Positions 34,066 to 44,663 are shown, counted from the stretch's first letter. The stretch: 64,000 bases of DNA from Pristionchus mayeri (GCA_036245805.1 BTRK01000005.1:16344984-16408983); one strand, 5' to 3'. The notes: generated by a model not told the origin, from the letters alone. Numbers and translations: made by a program.

Positions 34066-34622
34066 AGGCTGAGCAGAGGGAGGTGGTGATCGGAGTAACA
34101 ACTAGGCTTGTGGGAATTGAACATTATTGATCAATCTCTAGATGGACATGACGTCCTCCCTTTTCGGCAAGCAAGCGACCACGCTTGCAAGCTTCACGGT
34201 AGGCTAAGAATTGAGTTAGGTAGGAACTCCTATTCCTAGTCTCGTCACAAAAAAACTATGCCTAGGTTTAATGACAATAGAAAAAAAAGTGACGGCGCAG
34301 TCTCGCAAACCCTAGACAAGAAATCGCTAACAATAGCACATCAGTATGATATTAAAATGTTCAACCCACAGTTCACCAAATCAGACTAGTTCATCTCTCC
34401 TCTTCTATCTTCATATCTTGACTTCATTCGATTACCGTTGATGGACGACTCGTCAGTCTCTTGCTGCGGTCGTTGGAGAGGGGAATTGGGACGCTCTTTG
34501 GCGTAGACTTAATGGCTCTTCTGGCTCTTCTTGTAGGCTGAGCAGAGGGAGGTGGTGATCGGTGTAACAACTAGGCTTGGGGGAATTGAACATTATTGAT
34601 CAATCTCTAGATGGACATGACG
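34066..34622. repeat. 88 bp direct repeat at 34066-34153 and 34535-34622
   Basis: AGGCTGAGCAGAGGGAGGTG through GGACATGACG occurs twice, 469 bp apart, with only a couple of differences. The interval is non-coding. It lies between the NOP56 pseudogene and the SETD4 fragment, at what looks like a rearrangement joint. Confidence 0.9.
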
Positions 34623-34640
34623 ATGTACATGACGACAATG

Positions 34641-34906
34641 TAATGCATACCTTAATTCTCCATCAATTCTCCGAGTATCTTCTCTATCGTTCGTCCCTCA
34701 TTCCTCAGTCTCTCTATTGTCTTCTCATCCATCACTGGCTCCTCGTCTTACGAACTCTCCTGTAAAGGCTAGGACAAGTATCGTAGCGCCTCGGGCATAG
34801 AGAAATCATTAGAATTTATTGATATTCATTGTCTCACCGCTTCCTCTTCCTCCTCGATTCTCCTTCGACGTCTTCTCTTCCCCTCACTGTAGATGATCTC
34901 GCAACT
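34641..34906 (-). pseudogene. Fragment of SETD4 C-terminal exons
   Basis: Two stretches match exons of SETD4 copy B: 34830-34906 corresponds to 45694-45769 (arginine/glutamate-rich segment) and 34641-34760 corresponds to 45361-45486 (DEKT.ERLRNEGRT.EKILGE). The second carries a stop in place of an acidic codon (near 34749) and is cut after ILGELM. It directly precedes the caspase-like exon at 34983, so it probably belongs to the missing tail of copy A or to a third copy. Confidence 0.8.
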
Positions 34907-37189
34907 TCCCACTGAAAAGAATATATCATCCATGATAATTTCCCTTAATGCTATTTAGTCAAATATTTATCGATATTTTCAGTTCTACCAGGACGAAGGG
35001 AACAACCCAAAGCATTGCCTCAAGGAGTACATCGTCTACCGCGTTAGCCGAGACGATGGCTTTTCTCACCACCGCGATAAGATAGCCAAAGATGGAGAGG
35101 TCAAGATGAGAGAGGTCCTCGTGCCTCGAATGTCAAATGCAACTCGCGATGAGATGGAGGACATCAGCCGCTTCATGCCCGACGCACCCAGATTAAGGAA
35201 GAAGAAGTGAGATGACAGGTCTCCCGAGGAAGTCTTCCTCGCGCTTCGTCTTTATGTGATCGTAAGTACTTCTTCTTGCAATGCAAAGTTTGCACTATTG
35301 GACGAGACACGAATGCAAACGTGGAGGGTTGTGATGCATATCTTGAGCAAAAGAGAAATGATTGCACTCATCTATCGTATCCAGTCCTCAACATTTATTA
35401 CCCTACACCCCTCACAATTCTTCGTTTTCAGGAAACGTTGCTAGAAGGGCCTGTCAAGGAACAGAAATTCAACGGGCTAATCTACATCGAGCGATTGGTT
35501 GGCTCTTTGCCATTCTTTTATAGGGAATTTTCTCGTAATCACTTATCCCACATTTCGAGTGACCCCACCATAGTAAATATAATCTCCATTAGGGTGAAAG
35601 ATAGGCATCAATCGATCTACTCGGTACCTGAATGATGTTGAGGAGGATATTATGGTATCACTGGCTAGAAAAAATGTTGAAACAGTAACTCCCTACATAC
35701 GTATGAATCACAGTACGCTCTGGAATCTGGGCGTAGTAGTTGAATTTCACGATGAACCATTTTTCAGGCCATCGGCCTCAATTGGACTGACAAGGACGAC
35801 GGAAAGGATCGTCTCATCCTCCCTCCAGAGGCCTTCACGAGCACTCTCAACGCCTTCAATGATGCGATCAACTACGAAGGAAGAAGGCGGATGAGAAGGA
35901 TAAACGGGGATTCAGCAACCAATTCCTTGTATTCCATCTCTCTTCCACGGAAGATTTCTACCTCGAGATAAAGGGAGTCAAATATGGAGGAAGGCAAGCG
36001 TATTCCCAACGCGTGAGTGCGTCCTACACATGATTTGCTCTTTCGATTAGTGACTAGATTTTGCAAATAATTATAATAGTAGAGTACTCGTATTTCCGTC
36101 TTGTCATATCTAGTATAGACAGAAGCCCAGAACAAAAGAGGCAGCGTGAATTGATTTGTGCATGGAATGGAACTCACTTCAGGACACCTCAACAGGGACA
36201 TGCGAGGGCGCGACTCTCATGTTCAAGTACCAATGCAAGGTGAGGAAGTAGTGGAAACATCGTAAATAATTACTCACTAATATTTTTACCAAAAAGGAAT
36301 AGGCATAACGAAAACCACAACGGATACGTAGTTATTACAAGGAAAAATTCAACTAATATATTTTTTAAAAGTATAATTCCTAGGTACTTGATTACCTCAA
36401 GAAGGACATCCCTCAAGCAGCGAAAGGAAGAGACATCGTGGTGTTCATCGAGAGCCACGGATGCCAGACCGAGAATAGCCCTGAATTCTGTGGAGATGAG
36501 AAGAACGAATGCCTGGTACTTCATTTAAAACACTGTCTCCCTAAGAACGTCAGATTTCGGAGGAGAAGTGGCACAATCGTTCAAAATCATCACAGGCGGC
36601 TCAAACTTTGGGGGCAGAGTGTCTATGGGTGGGATACACTTCAGCCACAAAATTGGGCCCAAAAGTTGATCTTTGATCTTTCAGATCGAAAAATTGCAAC
36701 TTCATTTTAACCCTGCATGTTATACATCATTCGAAAGAGCATAAAAAGTTATGTATGAATCCAAGTTTTTGCAATCGTAGATCGATATTTGCTCAAGATA
36801 TGGGACAAATTGTAAAAAAATTGCATATCATTTTCATTCAAAAAAATATTGAACCAAGTTCCAACGAGCTCTAGCTCCTGGAAATTAAGTATGTTATGTA
36901 AAATTGCATGCTGAATCCAGAAAAAAATACGGCATCTCGCTACTACATACCATGCATTGACTTTTCTTCGAAAATCTAGCTCGCAATCGCCGACGCAGGT
37001 TCGATTCCGCCCGGATGCATTAATGTTTTGCCAACTTTTATCCCTTCTGTTATGATGATATTTCTACATTTTATTACATTTAATTGTATAATACGACTTT
37101 ATGAAGCATTAGTGTGGAATTTTCTGAACTTATTACTATTTTTTAGACTACTGAGAAACAATTTGCAATCGATTCTATCAATCATGCAA

Positions 37190-37790
37190 TGCCTTTCTAC
37201 ATAAGTTCTGTGAGCTCGCGCTCTCCTGTTTCGAACTTCCTCCAATTCCTCCTCGAGCATTGCAAAAACACTATCATCTCCTGTCTCTTGCGAGTCCTCC
37301 ACGGCAACTTGGTCAGGGGTCTGTTTGGGAACATAATTTGGCATCTACACGGGAATTCCCAATACTTGGCCCAGACTAGAAACAACGGCAGATATCGGCT
37401 CCTCAGGAATTCTGCCCTCTCTGCTCACTTCTTCAGAATCCTCATCGTCACGTTCCTGTCTATCTGCGAGGCTTTCGAATGATCCCATCATGACCAGCTC
37501 TTGAGACGGAATTCCGAATATCTCGATCCCTGGCTTTATTACAACAATTTCACTCGGCTCGGTTATTTCCTCCTCCATTATCTCAATCGGGAGAGTCATG
37601 TTGAAGATCTCGTCCATGTGGTTCATAATAGATTCTTCTATCAATTCGCTGTCACTCTTGAAGTCTTCATCATCGAATACGGCTTCATCAACGTCGAACT
37701 CGCCAATGCCTTCAATACCTTCGGGAGTCGGACTTGCGCCAGAAGCTGAATGAATTCTGCACCCTCAATACATCCCGGCAAAGATCGGTC
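37190..37790 (-). pseudogene. Acidic passenger ORF in the foldback loop, with one in-frame stop
   Basis: Reading the minus strand from about 37790, an acidic frame encodes TPEGIEGIGEFDVDEAVFDD, then many E/D-rich residues through SSLGQVLGIPV, hits one TAG near 37345, and continues in the same frame with MPNYVPKQTPDQVAVEDSQE, MLEEELEEVRNRRAR and on. A separate short frame upstream (about 37990-37865) encodes LAFFEEVNVAFPNGVKVLVS. No family is recognised. Only the loop, not the arms, carries this content, so it may be a captured host gene or a remnant of the element's own protein. Confidence 0.4.
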
Positions 37791-38489
37791 GATTCGTTTC
37801 ATTTTTGCTCGTTCGAAATTTTCACTGTTTGTTAAAGTTCTAGGTGGGAAATTGAATTTCCAGTGAAACGAGGACTTTCACTCCATTCGGAAAAGCAACA
37901 TTGACCTCTTCGAAGAAAGCCAAGTTGTGATTCGAATCAAAGCAATATCACCATCAGTAGTCACTTCCCAGATGAAGTTCACCATTGTAATAACTGATGC
38001 TTTAATTCACATAGTTACTATCTGGATAAATAGTTAGCAAATATACAATTGTTTCTCAGTAGTCTAAAACATAGTAATAAGTTCAGAAAATTCCACATTA
38101 ATGCTGCATAAAGTCGTATTATACAATGAAATGTAATAAAATCTTGAAATATCATCATAACAGAAGGGATAAAAGTTGGCAAAACATTAATGCATCCAGG
38201 CGGAATCGAACCTGCTTCGGCGATTGCGAGCTAGATTTTCGAAGAAAAGTCAATGCATGGTATGTCGGAGCGAGATGCCGTATTTTTTTCTGGATTCAGC
38301 ATGCAATTCTACATAACATACTTAATTTCCAGGGGCTAGAGCTCGTTGGAACTTGATTCAATATTTTTTTGAATGGAAATTATTTGCAATTTTTTTACAA
38401 TTTGTCCCATATCTTGAGCAAATATCGATCTACGATTACAAAAACTTGGATTCATACATAACTTTTTATGCTCTTTCGAATGATGTATA

Positions 38490-41449
38490 ATCAATCAATC
38501 AATCAATCAATTTATCTTATCAGGCGGAAACGCTCAGAAGATGATAGGTCGGTAGTCTTCATAAGTTGCACTCCACCAATGGCTGCCAATAGCTCGGGAT
38601 AGGTCGTCTCTCCATCGCGCGCGAGGCTTTCCGGGGGGACGAGTCCTATTGAATGGAGTCCAGACAGTTGTCGCACGGCTCCACTGTTCCACTCCCATTC
38701 TTCTGATCTTGAGGGCCCAGCGCGCTTTTCGTTTCAATCCTTCCTCATTCCAGTCTCTCAGCTTGGTAATCCCTCTCACGCGGTCATTCCTCCATCTGTC
38801 CCTCAGCGTGACTCCAAGCATCTTTCTTTCCATCTTCCTCTGGGTGACTCTCAGCCTCTCCTTCTCGCTAGATCTCAGAGCCCATACTTCACACCCATAG
38901 AGAACTGTAGCCGTGATGCAGCTCTCGAAGACTCTCCTCCTGATCTTGATGGACAGAATTCGAGAAGATAGGAGGTGCGAGAGCTTACTCCAGGCCAGCC
39001 ACCCTAATCGAATCCGGTGTTCTATTTCGTCGGAATGATCCAAGGGAAGAGCTATTCTTCCTCCGAGATAGGTGGCGCTATCGACGAATTCGAATCGCAG
39101 ATTGCCGATGATTATTGGATTGCGGGTAGAGGTGCAGGAGGTGAGGAGGTTGGTCTTGCTTGCATTCACTTCGAGACCAACTCGGCTGCACGCGTCCATC
39201 AGCTTCTTCAGCATTCGTTCCAGCTCGGGTCGAGATTTGGCAACGAGAGCCACGTCATCGGCATACTCCAAGTGGCAAAGGTTCCTTCCGTCGATTCTAA
39301 TTCCATCTGACTCCCAGTCAATGTTGTCCATGGCTGATCGTAGCACTGCGTTGAAGAGACGAGGGGAGAGGGTATCCCCTTGGCGGACTCCTCGTCGCAC
39401 AGTCACAGGAACGAGCTCCTCATTAACTCGAATGAGTGTAGAGGAGGACTCGTAGAGACGGCGCAACATGTGGACGAGGGAGGGATGGGCTCCGAACGAG
39501 AAGAGGGCTTGCCAGCAGGCATTCCACTCCACACAGTCGAACGCCTTCTTGAAGTCGACGAACGCCAAGTAGATTGGGATACCGTACTCGGAGGTTCTTT
39601 CAGCGACCTGCTTGATGGCATGCAGGTTGTCGAGAGTACTGTAGCCGCGCCGGAAGCCGGTTTGGGTCGAGGACTCTGTTTCTTCAAGCACAGTTTCGAG
39701 TCTCTGAAGAATGACTTTGGTCATTGTCTTCAGGGAAACGGTGAGGAGGGAGATGGGACGGAAGTTCCCAATGTTGGTAGGGTCTCCTTTCTTGTGCAGA
39801 AGAGTGACAATTGCTTCGGTCAGGTCGCTTGGAACAGCCTCTCCATCTACCAGATAGTTGAGTAGATCAGCGATAACGGGAGCAAGGTGGTTTCGAGAGT
39901 GGTATAGCATATCAGGGAGAATGCCATCCGAACCGGGTGAGTGACCACACTTGAGTTGGGACATCGCTTTGCTGACCTCATCGGGTAGGAAGGGAGGAAG
40001 GGGATCCAGAGGCTGAGGAGGGACTGGGAGTGGACACGGAACTGCAGGGGTGTAGAGACCGTCAAAGAAGCTCTGGACCACTGTCTTGGTAGCTGCTTGA
40101 GAGAGAGCACCAGTTACAGGGTCGGGAACTAGAAGGCGCTTCTTTGAGGTTTGCAGACTCAGCATGCTCTTCACGATGCTCCTTCCCATGGTTGCTGCTT
40201 GCCGTGCTTGCGCCTCCTTTCGCTTCCTGATGTCATCGACGAAACTCGTCCGGGCAGCTTTGCAGGCAGCTGAGTAGGCGACAGCTTGTTGGGAGTTGGA
40301 TTGCAATTCATGGCGCATCGCTAGGAGCTTCCGCGTTCCACTCGAGATCCAAGAAAGGGATTGGCGTTTCCTCCAGCAGTTCGTTGCCGCGGTCTCCGTG
40401 AAAGCCTTTACCGTAGTATAGGCGTCGGCGGCAGAACTGGGGCGGGCAAGGGGCAGTGACGCGAGAAGGTTTGCGTTGATAGTAAAAGCGGTTCGATCGA
40501 AATCTAGCCGCTCCCTGCATCTTTTCTGCCTCGCCTTGCCAGGGAGGGAGAGGCACATCCGAACAAGGCGATGGTCGGAGTCAAACTCAAACCGACCAAC
40601 GACTCCACAGTTGACTACTCTCGCTGTGGCGGGCGCTGCAACGTAGTCAATTTGGTGGAATGCGGAGCCGTTTGGGGATCGCCAGGTCCAGATTCGACCG
40701 TGCCGTCTCTTGGGGAACGTGTTCAGGATGCGCAGTCTGTTCCTCACGCAGAGCTCAGTGAAGCAGCGACCGCGTGAGTTCGGTGTGGGAGAGGCAAAGT
40801 TACCGACAAATCTTTCATTGCCAGGTTCCCTTGCCACTCGACAGTTGAAGTCACCAACCAGAACTGGCATATGGCCTTTTGGGGCACTCCGCAGGGCGGT
40901 CTCAACCTGGTCTAGGAAGTCTTCATACGCGTCGTCATCGTAGGAAGACGTAGGGGCGTAAGCGCAGACCAGGAAGAGCCGTAGGTCGGGAAGGAGCAGA
41001 GTGGCCAAACGAGGGGAGAGGCCATTGAACACAGCTCCGCGCGCGAGTTGCGGTCGAAGCAAAAATGCCACGCCATGGGAAGCAGTGGGCCCGCCCGAGT
41101 GGTAGACTACAGTGCCTGAGGATGTAAGATTGAACGAGGCACAACCCACAATCCTGGCTTCCTGCACTGCAACCACGTCCCACTTGATCTTGTCGAGGGC
41201 GAGTTCCATCTCCGACTGTTTCTCCCTTGGGCCGAGCGTCCTGGCGTTGATGGTGCCGATGTAGAAGTGGCGACCCATCGTGGCGGCGTACAACTCCCGC
41301 GTGCCAACGCGTCTGGGAGAGGGAATCCGGGCGGGCGGAACCGGAGACGGAGAGACGAAATCGCACTCAACCGCTCGCCACACACTTGAGAACCCAGAAT
41401 GATATGATATTGATATTGATGATATTGATAATGATATTGAGAACCCAGA
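38490..41449 (-). mobile_element. Full-length RTE-type non-LTR retrotransposon
   Basis: The element is flanked by ATGTATA at 38483-38489 and 41450-41456 (7 bp target duplication). On the minus strand its 3' end is a short tandem (TTGA)n tail, as in RTE elements, which end in microsatellites rather than poly-A. It contains one long intact ORF. The 5' end carries a duplicated TTGAGAACCCAGAAT word and a GATATT-rich stretch. It sits inside the right arm of the foldback element, giving a clear order: foldback first, LINE later. Confidence 0.9.
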
Positions 41450-41476
41450 ATGTATAACATGCAGGGTTAAAATCAA
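38534..41476 (-). CDS. Non-LTR retrotransposon polyprotein: AP endonuclease and reverse transcriptase
   Basis: The open frame has 980 codons if counted from the first ATG at 41476, but the likely true start is the ATG near 41279 (MGRHFYIGTINARTLGPREK), since the first one lies in or beyond the flank. The endonuclease part shows DVVAVQEARIVG, VLVGDFNCRV and SDHRLVRM, the metal-binding Glu, Asp-Asn and His of the APE family. The reverse transcriptase part shows FRPISLLTVSLKTMTKV, FVDFKKAFDCVEW, RRGVRQGDTLSPRLFN and the catalytic YADDVALV. The C-terminal tail with RRVFESCITATVLYGCEVW and PPGKPRARWRDDL matches the RTE/BovB layout. No stop or frameshift is present, so it may be recently active. 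Confidence 0.93.
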   Translation of the reverse strand: MILTLHVIHSGFSISLSISSISISYHSGFSSVWRAVECDFVSPSPVPPARIPSPRRVGTRELYAATMGRHFYIGTINARTLGPREKQSEMELALDKIKWDVVAVQEARIVGCASFNLTSSGTVVYHSGGPTASHGVAFLLRPQLARGAVFNGLSPRLATLLLPDLRLFLVCAYAPTSSYDDDAYEDFLDQVETALRSAPKGHMPVLVGDFNCRVAREPGNERFVGNFASPTPNSRGRCFTELCVRNRLRILNTFPKRRHGRIWTWRSPNGSAFHQIDYVAAPATARVVNCGVVGRFEFDSDHRLVRMCLSLPGKARQKRCRERLDFDRTAFTINANLLASLPLARPSSAADAYTTVKAFTETAATNCWRKRQSLSWISSGTRKLLAMRHELQSNSQQAVAYSAACKAARTSFVDDIRKRKEAQARQAATMGRSIVKSMLSLQTSKKRLLVPDPVTGALSQAATKTVVQSFFDGLYTPAVPCPLPVPPQPLDPLPPFLPDEVSKAMSQLKCGHSPGSDGILPDMLYHSRNHLAPVIADLLNYLVDGEAVPSDLTEAIVTLLHKKGDPTNIGNFRPISLLTVSLKTMTKVILQRLETVLEETESSTQTGFRRGYSTLDNLHAIKQVAERTSEYGIPIYLAFVDFKKAFDCVEWNACWQALFSFGAHPSLVHMLRRLYESSSTLIRVNEELVPVTVRRGVRQGDTLSPRLFNAVLRSAMDNIDWESDGIRIDGRNLCHLEYADDVALVAKSRPELERMLKKLMDACSRVGLEVNASKTNLLTSCTSTRNPIIIGNLRFEFVDSATYLGGRIALPLDHSDEIEHRIRLGWLAWSKLSHLLSSRILSIKIRRRVFESCITATVLYGCEVWALRSSEKERLRVTQRKMERKMLGVTLRDRWRNDRVRGITKLRDWNEEGLKRKARWALKIRRMGVEQWSRATTVWTPFNRTRPPGKPRARWRDDLSRAIGSHWWSATYEDYRPIIF

Positions 41477-42344
41477 GTTGAAATTTTTCGATCTGAAAGA
41501 TCAAAGATCTACTTTTGGGCCCAATTTTGTGGCTGAAGTGTATCCCACCCATAGGCACTCTGCCCCAAAAGTTTGAGCCGCCTGTGATGATTTTGAACGA
41601 TTGTGCCACCTACCCCTCCGTTCTAAGGGAGACAGCGTTAAATTTAGAAATATTAGCATCGCTCTCTCACCGTTTGACACATCATTTCCGTCTTAATCCA
41701 CTTCACTCATATTCCCCTAATTAATTTTGTTTACATTGTGGTTTCAGATCTGCGACACTCCCTGGATCACCCTCAAAGAAGTGGTGGAGAAAGTGAGGGA
41801 GTTCAAGGTCCCCACCCTGATCGTCCACCTGGCTTGCAGAAACGGTCAGTCTCTCGAAAGATATTGCATTTTGCATAGCAGAGAGAGAGAGAGAGAGAGA
41901 GCACATTTACTATATCAGCCATTCTGCTTTTTTGCACAGGTAGGATCATGTAAATTGAAGTGGGAAGCCCTACACAGCCTGTTTACGTATATATCGCAGG
42001 AGAGAAGGGCTCCGACTACACCCCCGTGCCTCTCAAGGAGTACCTCTCGATGCCCAACCACTATGTGCTCATGGCTGTGCGAGCGGGCTGCACAGTCAAA
42101 GATGTGCAACCCATAAACCCGCCTACGCAGACGGTGCTCTGGGTAAGAAATATCATAACGTCCACAATACACTAATCTTTTGCGCATCGAAATAGCGAAC
42201 AACATTATTAATAATAAATGACTCTCTTCTACGTTTCAGGCGCTGAAGCAGTCGTCGTCTCTCGAAGAAGTCTACACTCGGCTGAAGGGATCATGTTGCT
42301 TCAGCGATTTTTCTCACAAGGGGCACTACTTCTCTGACGTTTAG

Positions 42345-44530
42345 TGTCCCCCTCCTCTGGAATCATTTCAAGGATTTAGCGCGCGCGCGGATTCGTTGAT
42401 TTCATCTTGCTTTCATTCGATAATTGCCATTCGTATTCGTAAAAGTTTCGGACATATTTTCATTTCAAAACGATGGTTACGGTACCTTTTGAGATGTGAG
42501 CGGATCATATAAATACGATGGAAGGTCATACATCATACTTTACCTAACCGAACTTCTATCATTATGTGGTCCGCATTTAAAATGAACACCAAAATATTGC
42601 CGTTTTTTCCTGGTGGAACAAGTGCGAACATTACCAATTCAAAATATAAGCGCAGTGGTTACAGTACCCCTTGTTGCCCATTCTTGCCATTATCCATTCA
42701 TCGTTTGTCTTCTAAACCCCGCCAAAAGGATATTTTCTCCTGCTGGCCTTGTTATTGTCCCATTGCTATTGGTCTATGGTCAATGGTTAATAAAAAATAT
42801 TTAAAACCTCACCTCTTGCTCCGAACAATCCAAATCTTCTTTTTCCAATCTCCACGTCGCCGTCCTCTTCTTTTGCTCGGGCCATGGTCCCTTCAATGGA
42901 TCGACAAATCCTTACGTTCTATTTCTTTATGGTCCTTCTCTTACTTATCATAGCAAAATCTATTGTACTATTTCCGTTGTGCAAAAAATGATCGGATTTT
43001 CTAACTATATTATCACTAAACATGAGTTCATTTTGGGAATCAAATAGTGGTATTGCAAAAATAAGTTTTTCAGTGCCAAACTAATTGTTTTAAGAAATAA
43101 ATAAGAGCATATCTGATGTGAAGTCGGAGGGATACGGCTGCTCGAAGGAAAGAGTGAAGTAGGAGCCCGATGTCATCGCCCCGTGTAACCAAGAACAACC
43201 TGGTTATTTAATAAGAACAGGCGAAACTTGGATCAGCCGATCAATAGCCAAACTCGATCGTGCAATATGCGTACGTTCACTACCCGGCAAATTCTAACCG
43301 CAGATGTACTACTAATGAAAAGTATTTAGCATGAATTGTTCATGCAATCGGTGAAACTGAAAATTACCTACCTAAAAATAGCAGTCCTTTAAAGACAGGG
43401 CGTCAAAGATGAGCAGTACATGGCCTATCCCAAATCAAACCGGATAATTGTGGTGACAATCTTAGTAGGCATAGAGTCAAATAATAATAAATAATTACCT
43501 CTAATCAATCGACCTTCCCGTGTTTCTGCCGATAATTATGAAAGTTGTATCTCATCCCACACGAACACAGAAGGCAGATTCCATTCTAATGATAAAGAAA
43601 TTATTCATCAATCATTTATCTGCATAGTTGTGCAACGAGGCGCTCAAGGGGGTGCCTTCCGGGAAGGCATCCCATTCAACGTATCTTGGGTCAAACATTT
43701 TTCTAAAAATTCTAAATCTATCATAAAATGATTCTACAGTAATTATATATACGGTAGGATAATTTAAAATAATTTCATGATAGATTTAGGATTTTTAAAA
43801 AAATGTTTAACCCAAGGAACTGGGTTACGGTAGTCAGTTGGGTACTGTACAATCGATCGGACACGGTGCCATGTCGAGTGGGCGCGGTACCAGAACTTCT
43901 TCAAAATAAAGTTAATTCGCGTTAATCGGGGTTACGGTAGCCATATACGGTATCAGGGCTATTGTACTATCGATTGGTTATGGTACTTTGACTTTTAAAA
44001 ATAAAGTCATTTCGCGAACCCATACGTTGAAGGGGGTGCCTTCCCGGGAAGGCACCCCCTAAGCGGCTCGAGCACAGCTATGTTTATCTGTGTAACCAAC
44101 CACAATCAAAGTCGTTTTGTGATGGTTTATGAGGTGCTCAGTATATCCACGAGGGATGCATCTCATAAAAATGCATTTCAGTTATAAACAAAACAAAAGT
44201 AATGCAAAATGAAAAATAGATAAATGCAGGATAAATATTAACATAACATATGAAAGGTCTGTCAAAATGATTGACTTCAATAGTTCAAAGAGGAAACACA
44301 CCTTGCACAGGACACACTGATGAGTCACCTAAAATTTATAAATTTAATCATAAACAAACGATGACCTAAAAAATGTTTATATAAAAATAAAACAAGCGGA
44401 CTATCCACTGGGAATCACCGAATTGGTCTGACCCTTTTGCTAATGACTGTGAAGTTCGAAATTTCACACTGAGATTGAGCTTATTGTCATTCGAAAAACC
44501 AACAACATCTTCTGAGCACATCTGGAAGGG
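42345..44530. other. Non-coding region with a foldback element
   Basis: Only short unsupported frames are present. The one structured feature is the inverted-repeat element at 43643-44062. An ACGGTAC word near 42479 and several TACNGTA words occur. Confidence 0.3.
43643..44062. mobile_element. MITE with hairpin ends (28 bp perfect palindrome)
   Basis: The right end holds a perfect 28 bp palindrome (44032-44059) whose half is GGGGGTGCCTTCCC. The left end (43648-43673) is the same hairpin with a few changes. Next to each hairpin lies an inverted ATTCAACGTAT or ATACGTTGAA word. Further inside, CTTGGGTCAAACATTTTT (43687) mirrors AAAAATGTTTAACCCAAGG (43801-43819). No ORF is present. Confidence 0.75.
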
Positions 44531-44537
44531 ATCTTTC

Positions 44538-44663
44538 TACCTCTTTTTCTTGGGAGGAGGTCCTCCCTTGTGGTGAACTATTCTCTTCCTGTCTCCTCCA
44601 TCATCTTCCTTCTCCTTCCTCTTATCATCCCCTGGCTGCCTCCTCCACCAGATCACTCCAATC
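44538..44663 (-). CDS. Orphan exon with basic tail (uncertain)
   Basis: Behind the acceptor atatttcag, one frame reads IGVIWWRRQPGDDKRKEKED and on to HHKGGPPPKKKR, then TAG at 44538-44540. The codons look coding-like and the lysine/arginine tail could be a nuclear localisation signal. It is not phase-compatible with the SETD4 exon ending at 45361, and the upstream exon is not found. It may be the last exon of an unseen gene or a chance frame. Confidence 0.3.

Larger units (their letters stand above)
36529..41638. mobile_element. TTAA-flanked foldback transposon carrying a LINE
   Basis: The left arm (about 36531-37167) is mirrored by the right arm (38047-38489 plus 41457-41637). Shared words include GTGGCACAATCGTTCAAAAT, CATTCGAAAGAGCATAAAAA and CTACTGAGAAACAATT. 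The insertion target reads ATTTAA on the left and TTAAATT on the right, while copy 1 of the host gene has the empty site CACTTAAATGAG (24747-24758), so the target was TTAA. The central loop (37168-38046) carries a minus-strand acidic frame. The right arm was later split by the LINE at 38490-41449. No transposase is recognised. Confidence 0.85.
34983..42344 (+). pseudogene. Caspase-fold-like protein, copy 2 (degenerate, split by a transposon)
   Basis: Exons are 34983-35261, 35768-36012, 36183-36239, 36384-36515, 41748-41844, 42000-42142 and 42240-42344 (stop TAG). The C-terminal half reads in order VLDYLKKDIPQAAKGRDIVV, FIESHGCQTEN, then VPTLIVHLACRNGEKGSDYT, then NHYVLMAVRAGCTVKD. This parallels the caspase layout: a His-Gly dyad, then QACRG with the catalytic cysteine, then a strand ending near the S1 pocket. 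The N-terminal half has no family I know. Damage: TGA at 35208-35210 (a gtgaga donor overlaps it and might allow rescue splicing) and a frameshift near 35880. A 5.1 kb nested insertion occupies the intron after 36515. The caspase assignment is an inference from motif order. Confidence 0.6.

Noticed and set aside
36960..37020. A functional tRNA gene in the foldback arm
   Set aside because: Only a B-box-like word is present; no cloverleaf or A box at proper spacing was found.
39380..39865. 161-codon plus-strand ORF
   Set aside because: It lies antisense within the LINE reverse transcriptase and has no recognisable domain.
41877..41902. GA microsatellite as a regulatory site
   Set aside because: It is a simple (GA)n tract in an intron of a pseudogene with no supporting context.
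21857..42344. Recoding of TGA as an amino acid (several in-frame TGA codons)
   Set aside because: GBA2, BOLA3, SETD4 copy B and CELF end with ordinary TGA stops, and the genes with internal TGA also carry frameshifts and deletions.
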